A DNA stretch of 35,512 nt. Origin: a virus. Both the position numbers and the translations under genes were made by a program. The notes below the pieces were generated by a model, which ran no database searches, was not told where the DNA came from, and worked only from the letters and a program-made list of their open reading frames with translations. The DNA lies in the IMG/VR virus record IMGVR_UViG_3300044628_001324, positions 1 to 35,512 of that record; one strand, written 5' to 3'. The stretch's first letter is position 1; each line of letters begins with the position of its first letter. Below are positions 1 through 8,100 of the stretch, in pieces.

Positions 1-95
1 GCGCGTCCGGCGGAGGCTACTCGGGCGGCGGAGGTGGCGGGTACTCCGGGGGCGGCGGAAGCGCCCAGGACGACGCAGACGATATTCCCTTCTAA
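1..95 (+). CDS. ssb: SSB C-terminal end, second copy (partial)
   Basis: This is the duplicated 3' end of the single-stranded DNA-binding protein gene that is complete at 34962-35414. It encodes the Gly/Ser/Tyr-rich linker and the acidic tip ending DDIPF. The stop here is TAA, whereas the right-hand copy ends in TGA; this is the only difference between the two terminal copies. It is not a separate gene. Confidence 0.93.
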   Translation, partial: ASGGGYSGGGGGGYSGGGGSAQDDADDIPF

Positions 96-98
96 ATA

Positions 99-114
99 TA
101 GTCACTTCTGACTA
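99..114 (+). terminator. Short inverted repeat after ssb
   Basis: Perfect 6-bp arms TAGTCA/TGACTA flank the loop CTTC, starting three bases after the ssb stop codon. The right-hand copy lies at 35418-35433. The stem is short, AT-rich and lacks a U-tract. It could be a weak terminator, an mRNA 3'-end stabiliser or a protein-binding site. Confidence 0.35.
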
Positions 115-157
115 AAGCCCGAGGCGCGCGCGTCCGATGAGGAGAGCGGAGGCCACC

Positions 158-370
158 ATGCCCGCTCTCGTCTGCATCTACTGCCGCACCACTTGGCGCC
201 CGGGGACTACGCCCGTCTCGCACGGCATCTGCCCGGGGTGCCTGCTGGCGACCGACCCGGAGGCGTTCGCCGAGGTCTACCTGGCGGGGTACGCGCACAC
301 TGGAGGTGCTCTTGAAGGACATGACCATCGCGGAACTGCTGGCCGCCATCCAGACGACCGCCGAGACTGA
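158..370 (+). CDS. Small zinc-ribbon-like protein
   Basis: A 70-residue protein of unknown function. Near its start it has CIYC and about 15 residues later CPGC, the spacing of a four-cysteine zinc ribbon. ATG at 158 is chosen because GGAGG lies five bases upstream; an in-frame ATG at 137 lacks such a site. Codon third positions are G/C-rich up to about base 300 and then lose that bias where the next gene begins in another frame, so the last 20 or so residues may be a read-through tail. It follows ssb and is probably part of the early transcript. The first 12 codons are repeated at the right end of the contig. Confidence 0.65.
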   Translation: MPALVCIYCRTTWRPGTTPVSHGICPGCLLATDPEAFAEVYLAGYAHTGGALEGHDHRGTAGRHPDDRRD

Positions 371-566
371 CGGCTGCCGCGCCATCGCGTGCGTCATCAT
401 CGACGACGCGGGGTGCATCCACGAGTTGGACGGTGGCGCCGCGCCCTACCTGCTGATGGGCGGCTTGGAGTCGCTCAAGATGCGCATCTTCCGCGACCGC
501 ATCCAGCATGCGCCAATCGCGATGGCCACTGGGATTGCGCAGGGCGGAGCCAATGTCCCTGAGTAG
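312..566 (+). CDS. Small protein of unknown function, last gene of the plus-strand run
   Basis: An 84-residue protein with strong G/C bias at third positions, so very likely translated. TTG at 312 sits five bases after GGAGG (302-306). GTG at 306 overlaps that site, and ATG at 321 is further away than usual. The N-terminal part (TIAELLAAI) looks helical and the centre looks like beta strands (CVIIDDAGCIHEL). No family was recognised. It overlaps the zinc-ribbon gene by about 59 bases in a different frame. Its TAG stop lies inside a perfect stem-loop, consistent with the end of the early transcription unit. Confidence 0.6.
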   Translation: MKDMTIAELLAAIQTTAETDGCRAIACVIIDDAGCIHELDGGAAPYLLMGGLESLKMRIFRDRIQHAPIAMATGIAQGGANVPE

Positions 567-575
567 CCACTCAGG
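558..575. terminator. Stem-loop overlapping the stop of the last plus-strand gene
   Basis: Perfect 7-bp arms CCTGAGT/ACTCAGG enclose the loop AGCC, and the TAG stop (564-566) spans the end of the left arm and the start of the loop. No U-tract follows. It lies where the plus-strand early run and the minus-strand late run converge, so it could act as a bidirectional terminator or mRNA end-protector. Confidence 0.45.
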
Positions 576-815
576 CCTGGAATAGAGCCGGACGGGAGCG
601 CGATAACCGCGTGAGCCTCCTGCGCGGGAAGCTCTGCACCGTACTCATCAACACGGTGCATCGCGAGCAAGGGCTGCTGACCCTCGGCCCGTCCGGCCAT
701 TTCTTGGAGCACGGTCCCTTGGTGTCGAGCCAAGCGCCGGTGGGTTTGGAACCCTCCGTGCCCGCCGGGGCGGACCGTATGTGGGGCCATCGCACGCCGC
801 AGACTCCGGCGCAAC
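567..815. other. Convergent intergenic region with stem-loops, no convincing gene
   Basis: About 250 bases between convergent runs. Besides the stem at 558-575 it has a perfect 8-bp hairpin (TGCACCGT 635-642 with ACGGTGCA 653-660) and a possible compact three-way junction: P1 709-714/756-761, P2 718-722/730-734 with a 7-base loop, P3 742-746/750-754. Open frames exist on both strands (611-874 plus, 571-795 minus), but neither has a well-placed ribosome-binding site or recognisable product. A structured terminator or non-coding RNA is possible. The GC-rich base composition makes chance stems more likely. Confidence 0.4.
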
Positions 816-1229
816 CTACGCCTGCGGCTTTGCCTTGCGCGGCGCCGCCGTCGCGTCAAGTCGCCCGTGGATAGCCTCGACTTCGTGCTCAATTGACTGG
901 AGGCGCTCCCCGCAGCGGATGGACGAGTCGGACGAGCGCCGTTGCTCCACCTCGATGCGGTCAAGGCGAGCGATGCCGCCGGCGAAGCCGTCGCGGACGG
1001 TCGCCTCGAACGCTGTCGCCCGGGCGTCGATGGCGCCGAGGGCGCGGTGCAGACTGGCGAGGAGGTCGTGGACGACCTTGGCAAGCGCACCGAGGGCCGC
1101 GAGGAGCGCGCCGACGCCTGCGCTGACGGAGCCCCAGGGGATGGGCTCGGCGACTACGGAGGTCTGCGCGAGGGCCACGGAACAGCCGACGAGGACGAGG
1201 GCCGCGAGGGTGGGGAGGGCCCGGGTCAT
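816..1229 (-). CDS. Putative lysis membrane protein (holin or spanin-like)
   Basis: A 137-residue protein translated from ATG at 1229, which overlaps the amidase stop as ATGA. A short hydrophobic N-terminus ends in LVGC (residues 13-16), a good lipobox with Cys16. A second Gly/Ala-rich hydrophobic segment spans about residues 31-55. A charged, heptad-like helical region (about 65-120) and a basic, Ala/Pro-rich tail follow. Placement directly after the endolysin in the same transcript suggests a lysis role: holin if the second segment spans the inner membrane, or a spanin-like lipoprotein if Cys16 is acylated. No family match can be asserted. A lipoprotein spanin would imply a host with an outer membrane. 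Confidence 0.55.
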   Translation of the reverse strand: MTRALPTLAALVLVGCSVALAQTSVVAEPIPWGSVSAGVGALLAALGALAKVVHDLLASLHRALGAIDARATAFEATVRDGFAGGIARLDRIEVEQRRSSDSSIRCGERLQSIEHEVEAIHGRLDATAAPRKAKPQA

Positions 1230-1858
1230 GCCGCCGCCCAGCGGACCGCGCCGCGGTAGAGCGCCTCGCCGATGCGGGTCGGGCCCTCGGCGGTCAGCAG
1301 GGAGCGGTGGCTCGGCGTGTCCATGAAGCACGGCTCGAAGCAGATGCCCGCGATGTTGCGCGGCGTCCCGGGTGCGCCGATGCCAGCGATGGTGCCCCAC
1401 GCGCGGGGCCAGTCGGAACCCTCTGCTGCCGTCACCCCGGCGATGGTGCGGCCCTTGGGTGCGCGCAGCTCTGGCAACTCGCCGAGCGCCTCCGCCACCT
1501 CGCGAGCGGCGTTGCGCCCCTGGGTGGACCGCTGGTCGGCGATGACGAGGCCGTAGTTGCCGCCCCCGGCGTTCAAGTGACACGCAACGTAAAGCCACCT
1601 TCGCCCAGAGTCGGACGCCGCCAAGTCCACCGCCATCCGGTGGCGCGCGCTGTACTCGCCGCCGTCGATGCGAAGGACCTTGACGCCGTCCCGCAGCGCG
1701 AGCGCCTGGCACGCCATCGCGTAGAGCGGGGTGAGCCGCGCCTCGTGTTCGTCGCGCTCGATGACGCCGTCGCCGTCGAGGTCGGCCGATGCACCAAGGT
1801 CGGTAGGCCGCGACTTTCGGCCGGCGTGCTGGATGTCCAGGATGATGCCGAGTTGCAT
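1226..1858 (-). CDS. Endolysin: N-acetylmuramoyl-L-alanine amidase with embedded EF-hand loop
   Basis: A 210-residue zinc amidase of the Amidase_3 type, cutting the bond between muramic acid and the stem peptide. Likely zinc ligands are His11 (DIQHAGR) and His94 (CHLNAGG), and Glu175 (FEPCFMD) matches the catalytic glutamate region. Between the first His and the next acidic ligand lies a 12-residue DxDxDGxIxxxE loop (about 26-37), a textbook EF-hand calcium site. ATG at 1858 is preceded by GGAGG at four bases; a longer frame to 1903 lacks this. There is no signal peptide, so export needs a holin. The next gene overlaps its stop. Confidence 0.85.
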   Translation of the reverse strand: MQLGIILDIQHAGRKSRPTDLGASADLDGDGVIERDEHEARLTPLYAMACQALALRDGVKVLRIDGGEYSARHRMAVDLAASDSGRRWLYVACHLNAGGGNYGLVIADQRSTQGRNAAREVAEALGELPELRAPKGRTIAGVTAAEGSDWPRAWGTIAGIGAPGTPRNIAGICFEPCFMDTPSHRSLLTAEGPTRIGEALYRGAVRWAAA

Positions 1859-1944
1859 CGTACCTCCATGCGCGACCCTACCACGATGGAGCGGGTCGGT
1901 CACTCTAATGGAGCGAGCGTGCTACTCAAAGCCAGGAGGTGCGC
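1859..1944. promoter_or_regulatory. Divergent spacer between amidase and lone plus-strand gene
   Basis: An 86-base spacer separating the amidase start from the oppositely oriented gene at 1945. It contains TCTAAT (1904-1909) in the plus direction, a fair -10 sequence about 35 bases before the GTG start, but no clear -35 box. Promoter activity is inferred mainly because the plus gene has no other plus-strand gene upstream. Confidence 0.3.
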
Positions 1945-2124
1945 GTGAAGATGTACAGCAACGAGCTCCGGCTGGGCGACGTCATCGACGGATGGACGAT
2001 CGTTGGTACCGCGCGCGAGGGCGCCGAGGACGAGGTCGTCGTTATCAACGTCGAGCGGGACGGCGTCCAAGAGGAGCGCCGGCTGGAAGGCGGCGCCATC
2101 GTCGAGGCGTCACGGAATCCGTAG
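1945..2124 (+). CDS. Lone plus-strand small protein in the late region
   Basis: A 59-residue protein of unknown function. GTG at 1945 follows AGGAGG (1934-1939) at five bases, and third positions are strongly G/C. Alternating polar and hydrophobic stretches (GDVIDGWTIVG, EVVVINVE) suggest a small beta-barrel-like fold. It is the only plus-strand gene between 566 and 28258. It diverges from the amidase and converges on the tail-fibre gene with a 15-base overlap. The setting resembles a separately expressed 'moron' cargo gene, which is inference. Confidence 0.65.
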   Translation: MKMYSNELRLGDVIDGWTIVGTAREGAEDEVVVINVERDGVQEERRLEGGAIVEASRNP

Positions 2125-3714
2125 GCGCCCAAGGCCGTAGTAGACGGTCGGCGTGGTGGACGCGGTCCGGATGAAAACGCCGATGTAGCAGGTGGTTGTC
2201 GACCCGCTCGCCGGGATGCCAGTGGTGCGCGTGGTCGTTTCGAGCAGGGTCGAACGGTCCGCGTTGTAGATGTTGAACGTGACGCTGCTCGACGACGTCC
2301 AGATGATTTCGTACTCGTAGACGGTGCCGGCCGTGTGGCCGACGGCGGTCAGCGACCCGGTCGTTTCGTTGGTGCCGTCCGAGATTGACCACGTGAAAAC
2401 GTTGTTATAGACGCCCAGCCGGATGACCTCCAGCACGTTGCCGGCGTTGGCTGGCACCAGAGTCGGCGCGCCTGCTTCCGTGAACGCGACGAACCCGCGC
2501 AGGTTGTCGCTCGGAACGGCGAACTTTGCCGACACCCGCGACCCGACGAGCTTCGCGAACGTCAGGTGGCTGTTCGTGGCCGGGGTCAGGTACCACCCGC
2601 GGTCAGCCGACGTCGACGACGTGTTGCTGTCGATGTGGCCGAATCCGGCGATGTAGTTGCGGGCCGGCGTCGCAAAGTAGGTGATGCCTTCGAGGAACCC
2701 CGTCCCGCTGCCCGCCGCGTTGCCTGCCGAGGTGCGCGAGCCGCATTTGTCGGGCGGATAGCTGTAGATGAGCCGGTGGTCGTCGGAGGTAAGAACGGTT
2801 GTTGAGGACTGCTCGGCCGGGGTCGCCGCCTCGAAAACGCCGGCAGACGTGGTCGTCCCGGTCTGCTTCAACGCGTCGAACGCAGCGCTTGCAGTCGTTT
2901 GCCCTGTCCCGCCTTGGGCGATGGTGACGGCCGTCCCGCTGTGAAGCAGGTCGCGGGTGGTGCCGTTGTACGTGTGTTTCGGCGCGCCTCCGGTGATGGT
3001 CCAGAACGCCGCCTGCGACGTCGTCCACCCTCCGCTTGGAGTTTGAACCGCCGCCTGGACGCCCATCGTGTACTGGAGCGCCCATGTTTCCTGCCAGATG
3101 TAATCTTTGTTGCCGAGCTGCTGGACGTCGGTTGTGGCAGGCCGCAAAGCGCCGGTGTCGGTCAGGTGGACTGCGCTGTCTTGCAGGAGCTTGCCGGTCG
3201 TCCCGTCGTACCGCGCAAGGTGGTTGTCGTTTGCCGACGCAGGACCAACGACGTCGCCCGAGCCGGTGCCGGCGCCGATGGTGGTGCGCACCGCCGCCGC
3301 GTCGACGTCGTCGAGGATGGTCCTCGCAAAAGCGGTGATGGTCCCGAGCGCTACCGTGTCGGTCCCGGTGCCGTAAATGTACCGGTCGGCCACCATCGAC
3401 AGGGCGGCGATGTTGGTGAGGAGCAGGTCGTAGGCCTGGAGGTCGGTTCCCACCGCGAGGTACGACGCCGCGCCGCTGCCGTCGAACGCCGCAACCCGGT
3501 TCGCGGTGCCGGTGTGCGCCGACGAGGTCCACACGAGGTTGGACAGCGCCGCGTGGTCGGTGCCCCCACCGCCGCCGCCCGCCTGCCAAGCGACCGCGAG
3601 AGGCGACGTCCCGGTCACCGTGAGGACGTGGCCCACGGTGGTCGGGTTGTCGACGCGCAACGTGCCGAGCCGGGTGGGGCCGTCGAACAGGAGAACGGTC
3701 GGATAGTCGGCCAT
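2110..3714 (-). CDS. Tail fibre / receptor-binding protein
   Basis: A 534-residue protein starting at ATG 3714 (MADYPTVLLF), overlapping the previous stop as ATGA. The middle carries modules typical of phage fibre shafts: a GDVVGPA motif, then N-x-LARYDGTTGKLLQDS and a GTGQTTA-type turn. The C-terminal third, about 180 residues, is rich in Thr, Ser, Gly and aromatics and predicts as a beta-sandwich, likely the receptor or glycan-binding head. It is the last tail gene, directly upstream in transcription of the lysis genes, which is the usual fibre position. The exact receptor is unknown. Confidence 0.75.
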   Translation of the reverse strand: MADYPTVLLFDGPTRLGTLRVDNPTTVGHVLTVTGTSPLAVAWQAGGGGGGTDHAALSNLVWTSSAHTGTANRVAAFDGSGAASYLAVGTDLQAYDLLLTNIAALSMVADRYIYGTGTDTVALGTITAFARTILDDVDAAAVRTTIGAGTGSGDVVGPASANDNHLARYDGTTGKLLQDSAVHLTDTGALRPATTDVQQLGNKDYIWQETWALQYTMGVQAAVQTPSGGWTTSQAAFWTITGGAPKHTYNGTTRDLLHSGTAVTIAQGGTGQTTASAAFDALKQTGTTTSAGVFEAATPAEQSSTTVLTSDDHRLIYSYPPDKCGSRTSAGNAAGSGTGFLEGITYFATPARNYIAGFGHIDSNTSSTSADRGWYLTPATNSHLTFAKLVGSRVSAKFAVPSDNLRGFVAFTEAGAPTLVPANAGNVLEVIRLGVYNNVFTWSISDGTNETTGSLTAVGHTAGTVYEYEIIWTSSSSVTFNIYNADRSTLLETTTRTTGIPASGSTTTCYIGVFIRTASTTPTVYYGLGRLRIP

Positions 3715-5120
3715 CAGCCCCTCAGCCTCAGGGTAACGCGCATCCCGCCGCGGTCGCGCTCGATGGCGACGATGCGAGCGCGCTCGGCGGCGATCGAAAC
3801 GGTGGCGTCTGTGACGGCGACCACCTGCCCGACGCGCAGCTCGCGGTCTGCGCCCCACCCGTAGCGGTCCTCGTCGACGACCAGTCCGAGCTCGCGCCAT
3901 CGAGACGAGCCGGTCAGCATCGACAGCGCGGCGGCCTCAGCGGTCGCCGGGTCGTAGACGTGGCCAGCGTCCACCGCCGCCGCGCGTCCTGGCCCTCTGG
4001 AGCCGCGCAACGTCTGCGCCGCACCGACAGCCGCAGCGGCCGAGTAGGCGCCGCGCTGGAGGTCGTAGGCGTACTCCAGGCGCACGCTGACGGTCGGGTC
4101 GTCGACGACGTAGCGGACCTGCCCGTCGCGGTGCGCGCCCTGCCCGACGATGATGGCGTGAGAGATGGGCGCGTCTTCGATGTCGGCCGCCCAGCCCGCC
4201 AGGTACATGCCCTCTGGGCTGCGCTGCATCGACACGGGGAGCGCCTCGACGATGCGCGAGAGGAGTTCGCTCGGCGCCACCCCGGCATCGACGTAGCCAG
4301 CGCACTGGTAGCGCGAGAGCGCCGCCGCCTGTGAAGCCTGCGCCACCTCGTCGACTTCCAGGGTGGACTGCCCGAGGAGCGCGGTCGCGAGCCTGTCGAG
4401 GCGCCCGGGGAAAGCCTCTCCGCCGGTCCACGAGACGTAGTAGCGGGCGGACGTGGACCACGCCGGGTAGCCGACCTGGCCGAACAGGTAGACCGGCGCG
4501 ACCGTCACCGGCTGGCCGCGGCCATCGAGCCGCGACTCGACGCCCATCGACACCGCCGCCATCAGTTCGGCGCCCGGGTACTGCGGACCCCAGATGGTGA
4601 CCGACGTGGCGGCCACGTGCCCCGCGGAAACCAGCAGGTACTCGGCGCCCACGGTGGCGTCGACGACGATCGCCGGGGTGGCTGGAATGGTCCGCGTCCC
4701 CGAGACGCCCGGGGTCCCGAATACGAACGGGTAGGGCGAGCGGAGCGAGTCGGCCGGAGCGTCCGGCCACGTCACCGAGTCGACCACGAGGAGCGGCGCG
4801 GGGATGATGGCCTGGTCCTCGCGCTCGTCGTCGCCGACCTCGCCTTCGACGGGCTCGCCGGCCTGCCCGTAGGACGACGCCCGGAGGTTGCCGCTCAGAA
4901 GCTCGCGCCCGCCGGCGGAGATGGTCACCACCATCGTCGTCAGGGGGATGCCCGCCGCCACGAGCGCCGGCACGTTGATGTCTGCCGGGATGGGCAGCGA
5001 CACGGTGACGCGCCGGAGGTCGGACGCGCCTCCGAGGCTCCAGCGCTCCGTCCAGGTGACGTCGATGTCGCGGACGGTGCCAGTCCTGCCCGCGTAGCTC
5101 CAAGCGGCGTCGAACCTCAT
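3714..5120 (-). CDS. Tail tip / baseplate hub-like structural protein
   Basis: A 468-residue protein from ATG 5120, overlapping the preceding gene by ATGA. It is beta-rich throughout with no signal peptide. The N-terminus (about 1-100) is strand-rich with a PADINVPALVAAGIPLTTMVV segment, and a C-terminal domain (about 380-468) ends in a strand-rich module. Position between the very large tail protein and the fibre, and its size, fit a tail-tip or hub adaptor that connects the fibre to the tail. No catalytic motif was seen, and the family was not recognised with certainty. Confidence 0.55.
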   Translation of the reverse strand: MRFDAAWSYAGRTGTVRDIDVTWTERWSLGGASDLRRVTVSLPIPADINVPALVAAGIPLTTMVVTISAGGRELLSGNLRASSYGQAGEPVEGEVGDDEREDQAIIPAPLLVVDSVTWPDAPADSLRSPYPFVFGTPGVSGTRTIPATPAIVVDATVGAEYLLVSAGHVAATSVTIWGPQYPGAELMAAVSMGVESRLDGRGQPVTVAPVYLFGQVGYPAWSTSARYYVSWTGGEAFPGRLDRLATALLGQSTLEVDEVAQASQAAALSRYQCAGYVDAGVAPSELLSRIVEALPVSMQRSPEGMYLAGWAADIEDAPISHAIIVGQGAHRDGQVRYVVDDPTVSVRLEYAYDLQRGAYSAAAAVGAAQTLRGSRGPGRAAAVDAGHVYDPATAEAAALSMLTGSSRWRELGLVVDEDRYGWGADRELRVGQVVAVTDATVSIAAERARIVAIERDRGGMRVTLRLRG

Positions 5121-8100
5121 TCGCGCTCCCACGTCAGCCGCTCGAAGGTGAACGCCTCAACCGTGCCCTCGGCCGCGAAGTTCGGGCGCCCGACGGCGTT
5201 TCGACGCTGGTAGCTGCCGGAGACGAGGCCGTACACGCCCGCACCCTGCCCGGTCAGCGTCCACGTCGACGCGCTCGACGCGATGTAGGGCACCCATACC
5301 AGCGGCTTCGCGCCGTCGTCAGCGTCGGTCCAGAGGCCGCGGAGCACACCCACGACGTCTTCGGCGGTCGCCAGCGGACGCGCGCCGCTCCCGCTCGCTT
5401 GGAGGTAGCCGGGCGCTGTGGCCGCCGCTCCCCATCGGTCGTAGCGCATCGGCGCGTGGCTGTGGTTGTACGCCAGTTCGATGCGCGAGGAGCGCGGGCC
5501 TCGGCGGGTCACGGTGATGTCGCCATCCGGGTAGGTGACGCGTTCGGTGCGGGGCTCCTCGGTGAGCGCCTGTGCCCGGGTGAGTTCGCGGGGCATGACC
5601 ACGACCGGACCCATCGCCACCTTGCGGATGATGCGGCTCGGCGAGGAGCCGGTCCACGGCGCGCCATCGGTCGATGCCCCGTTCACCGCCACCGTGATGC
5701 GCACCTGCGAGAACCCGGTCACGAGCCCGGACACCGCAGCCGCAACCACGGCGGGCTGAAAGAGCACGGTCATACTCGGGTACCGGATATAGGCGCCGGT
5801 GCCGCTCGTCGCGTACCCGGTCAACTCGTCGTACTCGCCGCCGGTGTCGATGCGAACGAACGGGCGCCGCTCGGCGATGGTCGAGCCCGCCACCCAGGTG
5901 CCCGACGAGTTCTCGGCGATGGGGTACGCGAAGTCCGAGCCGATGCGCAGCGAGCCGTTGACCAGTTCGTTGCGGTCGAGCCAAAGCGCGTTGCCGGCGC
6001 TGCTCGACTCCCGCGGCGCGAAGGTCGTTCCGCGGCGCGACCAGTTCAGCGACTCCGACGAGGCGAAGAAGGTCCCGAGCGAACGCCAAGCGGCTGCGTT
6101 GTCATCGTAGAGCTCGATGCTCAGAGACTCGAACCCGTCGATGCCTTCGAAGTGCAGGCCGTAGAGGTCGGAGTCCCACCCGGTCCGGTACGTCTCCGTC
6201 CGGGTGATGGTAATTGTCGAGGTGTACCCGCTGTCATTCGTGCCGAAGTACCGCTGCGGAGTCGGCACCGAAACGGGGTCGAGATTCGGCGCGCCGGTCG
6301 AGGAGGCAGGGGCGCAGGACAGTCGAGCCGAGCCGCGGAGCAGCGCGTCGGTCGCCTGGAGACTCAACCCCGCGCCGATGTAGGTGGCGACCTCCGAGGA
6401 CAGCGGGCGGCCGGCGAACCCGGGGAGCGCGCTGGACGCGGTGAACGCCGCCGTGAGCGACGTGAAGGCGCAGTCGAGGGCGTACAGGTTGACCACCGAG
6501 CCCGTCGAGACGGTGTCGACGATGTAGTAGGCGCCTGAGTCGCCGGAGGTGCTGGCCGACGTCAGTGTCACGACACCGGTCGTGAACACGTTCGCTCCGT
6601 CGAAACTGTGCGAGTCTGCCCACTTCCGAACGAGCGCGTACCCCTTGCCGCTCAGGGAGGACGCCGACACGATGACCTCGTGCGCATCGGTCGCTGCCGA
6701 GGATGTGCCGAGCGTGGTCCACGAGGAGCCCGCTCCCGGGTCGCGCCAGGACCAGACGCCCGAGCCGGTGTCGTAGCGGACCTCGATGCGGTACTTTGCG
6801 GTTCCGTCGGAGACAGCCAGCACCCTGACCTCTGCGTCACCGTTGCCGGTGATGACCGCACGAACCACGACTTCTCCGCCATCGTTGTCCATGGTGTGGC
6901 GGTGTTCGGTCGTGTCGGTCGCGTCGAACGTCTCCGTGAGGTTCGGGGACGCGCCAGCGGAGTACCCGTAGGTGCGGGCAATCGTGCCACTGTCGGTAGT
7001 GGTCCAGCCAACGTCACCCGGAGGCTCAGCCCCCAGCGGGAGGTAGGACAGCGACCAGCCCATCCGCCCGATGTAGGTCGGCGCGCTCTCGCCCTGGTCC
7101 CAACACCCCGCCGGCATCGGGCGCATCGCGGCGCCGCCGTAGTGCAGCGCGCAGGTCGTGCCGGAGGTCCCGCCGTTGTCCTTGACGATGGCGATCATCC
7201 GGTCGCCCGCCCAGCAGGCATGACCCGAAGCCATGATGCGCTCGACGCGCCCGGCGTACCACCCGCGGTTGCCGACCGCTGACCGCACCCCGCCGCCGTA
7301 CTCCTTCCACGACACGCCACCGTCGATACTCACCGCCTGGTTGGGGGCGTCCGCGGTTGGGTCGCTCGCTTGCCGAAGGACGTGCAGCGCGCCAACTGGG
7401 TCGTAGGCGAGGAGCATCGCCGAGTCAGGCCCAGATCCTGCACGGTCGCCGTCGAACAGCGCGGTGGCGCTCGCGCCAGACAGCGGGCTGTAGGCGGACC
7501 CGAGGCGCCGCACTTCCGGGCGCCACGAGCCGGCGGATACCTCGCGGTCGAGGAGCGCCACGAAGCCGGTCGGCGTCGCGGCCACCGAGACGAGGTGCCG
7601 GCTCGCGGTCCACGTCTCGACGAGGGAAAACGACTGGCCGCCGTCGCCGCTGGCGTACTGGCTGACGGTCGGCGAGGACGAGACGTCAAGCTGCGTGATG
7701 AACAGGACGATTTGACCTTGCGAATACGCGGCACGCATCCCGGTTATCCCGTATGGCACCGAGAGCGCCGAGGGCAGGACACGATTCGCGCCCATGCCGC
7801 CGGTCGACAGCATCGTGACTTGAACGGTGTTGGTGACGTCCGACGTCAAGTAGAAGATGACCACGGTGTCGTCAGGCAGCGCGACCGCGGCGGGCCAGTA
7901 GGCGCCGGCCACCCCGCCCGAGTCCGGCCGGGAGTCAAGCGCGCTCTGGATGGTCCACGTCGTCCCGTTGAACGTGGCATACCCGAGCGAAACCGTGCTG
8001 CCTGCGTCGGAAGACCAGAAGGCCGCGGCGGTCCCGTCGCTCTTGGCTACGACACAGGGGCCATCCACGAGGACGCCGGTCCCCGACAGCCCATAGGAGT

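Larger units (their letters stand above)
1..193. repeat. Terminal redundancy, left copy (circular contig closure)
   Basis: These bases recur at the right end of the window (35320-35512) and differ at one position: A94 here, G35413 there. The natural reading is a circular or terminally redundant phage molecule assembled with an overlap. The sequence cannot distinguish circularly permuted headful ends from joined cohesive ends. Confidence 0.95.

Noticed and set aside
700-765. tRNA-like cloverleaf at 700-765
   Set aside because: Stems exist but there is no T-loop TTCRA, no proper D-arm and only 53 bases; at best a three-way-junction RNA.
571-795. Minus-strand 74-codon frame after the lysis gene
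   Set aside because: Third-position bias is fair, but no SD is properly spaced and the product is unrecognised; a plus frame at 611-874 is equally open, so neither was called.
611-874. Plus-strand 87-codon frame
   Set aside because: Same reason: no usable SD, and its C-terminal part overlaps the lysis gene antisense.
446-1090. Minus-strand frame of 214 codons covering 446-1090
   Set aside because: It lies across the early gene end, the convergent spacer and the lysis protein in another phase; Arg/Ser-rich with no initiation site, a typical GC-rich shadow frame.
2899-3864. Long plus-strand frame antisense to the tail-fibre gene
   Set aside because: Arg/Gly-rich shadow in a high-GC gene; the minus-strand fibre frame has the coding bias and motifs.
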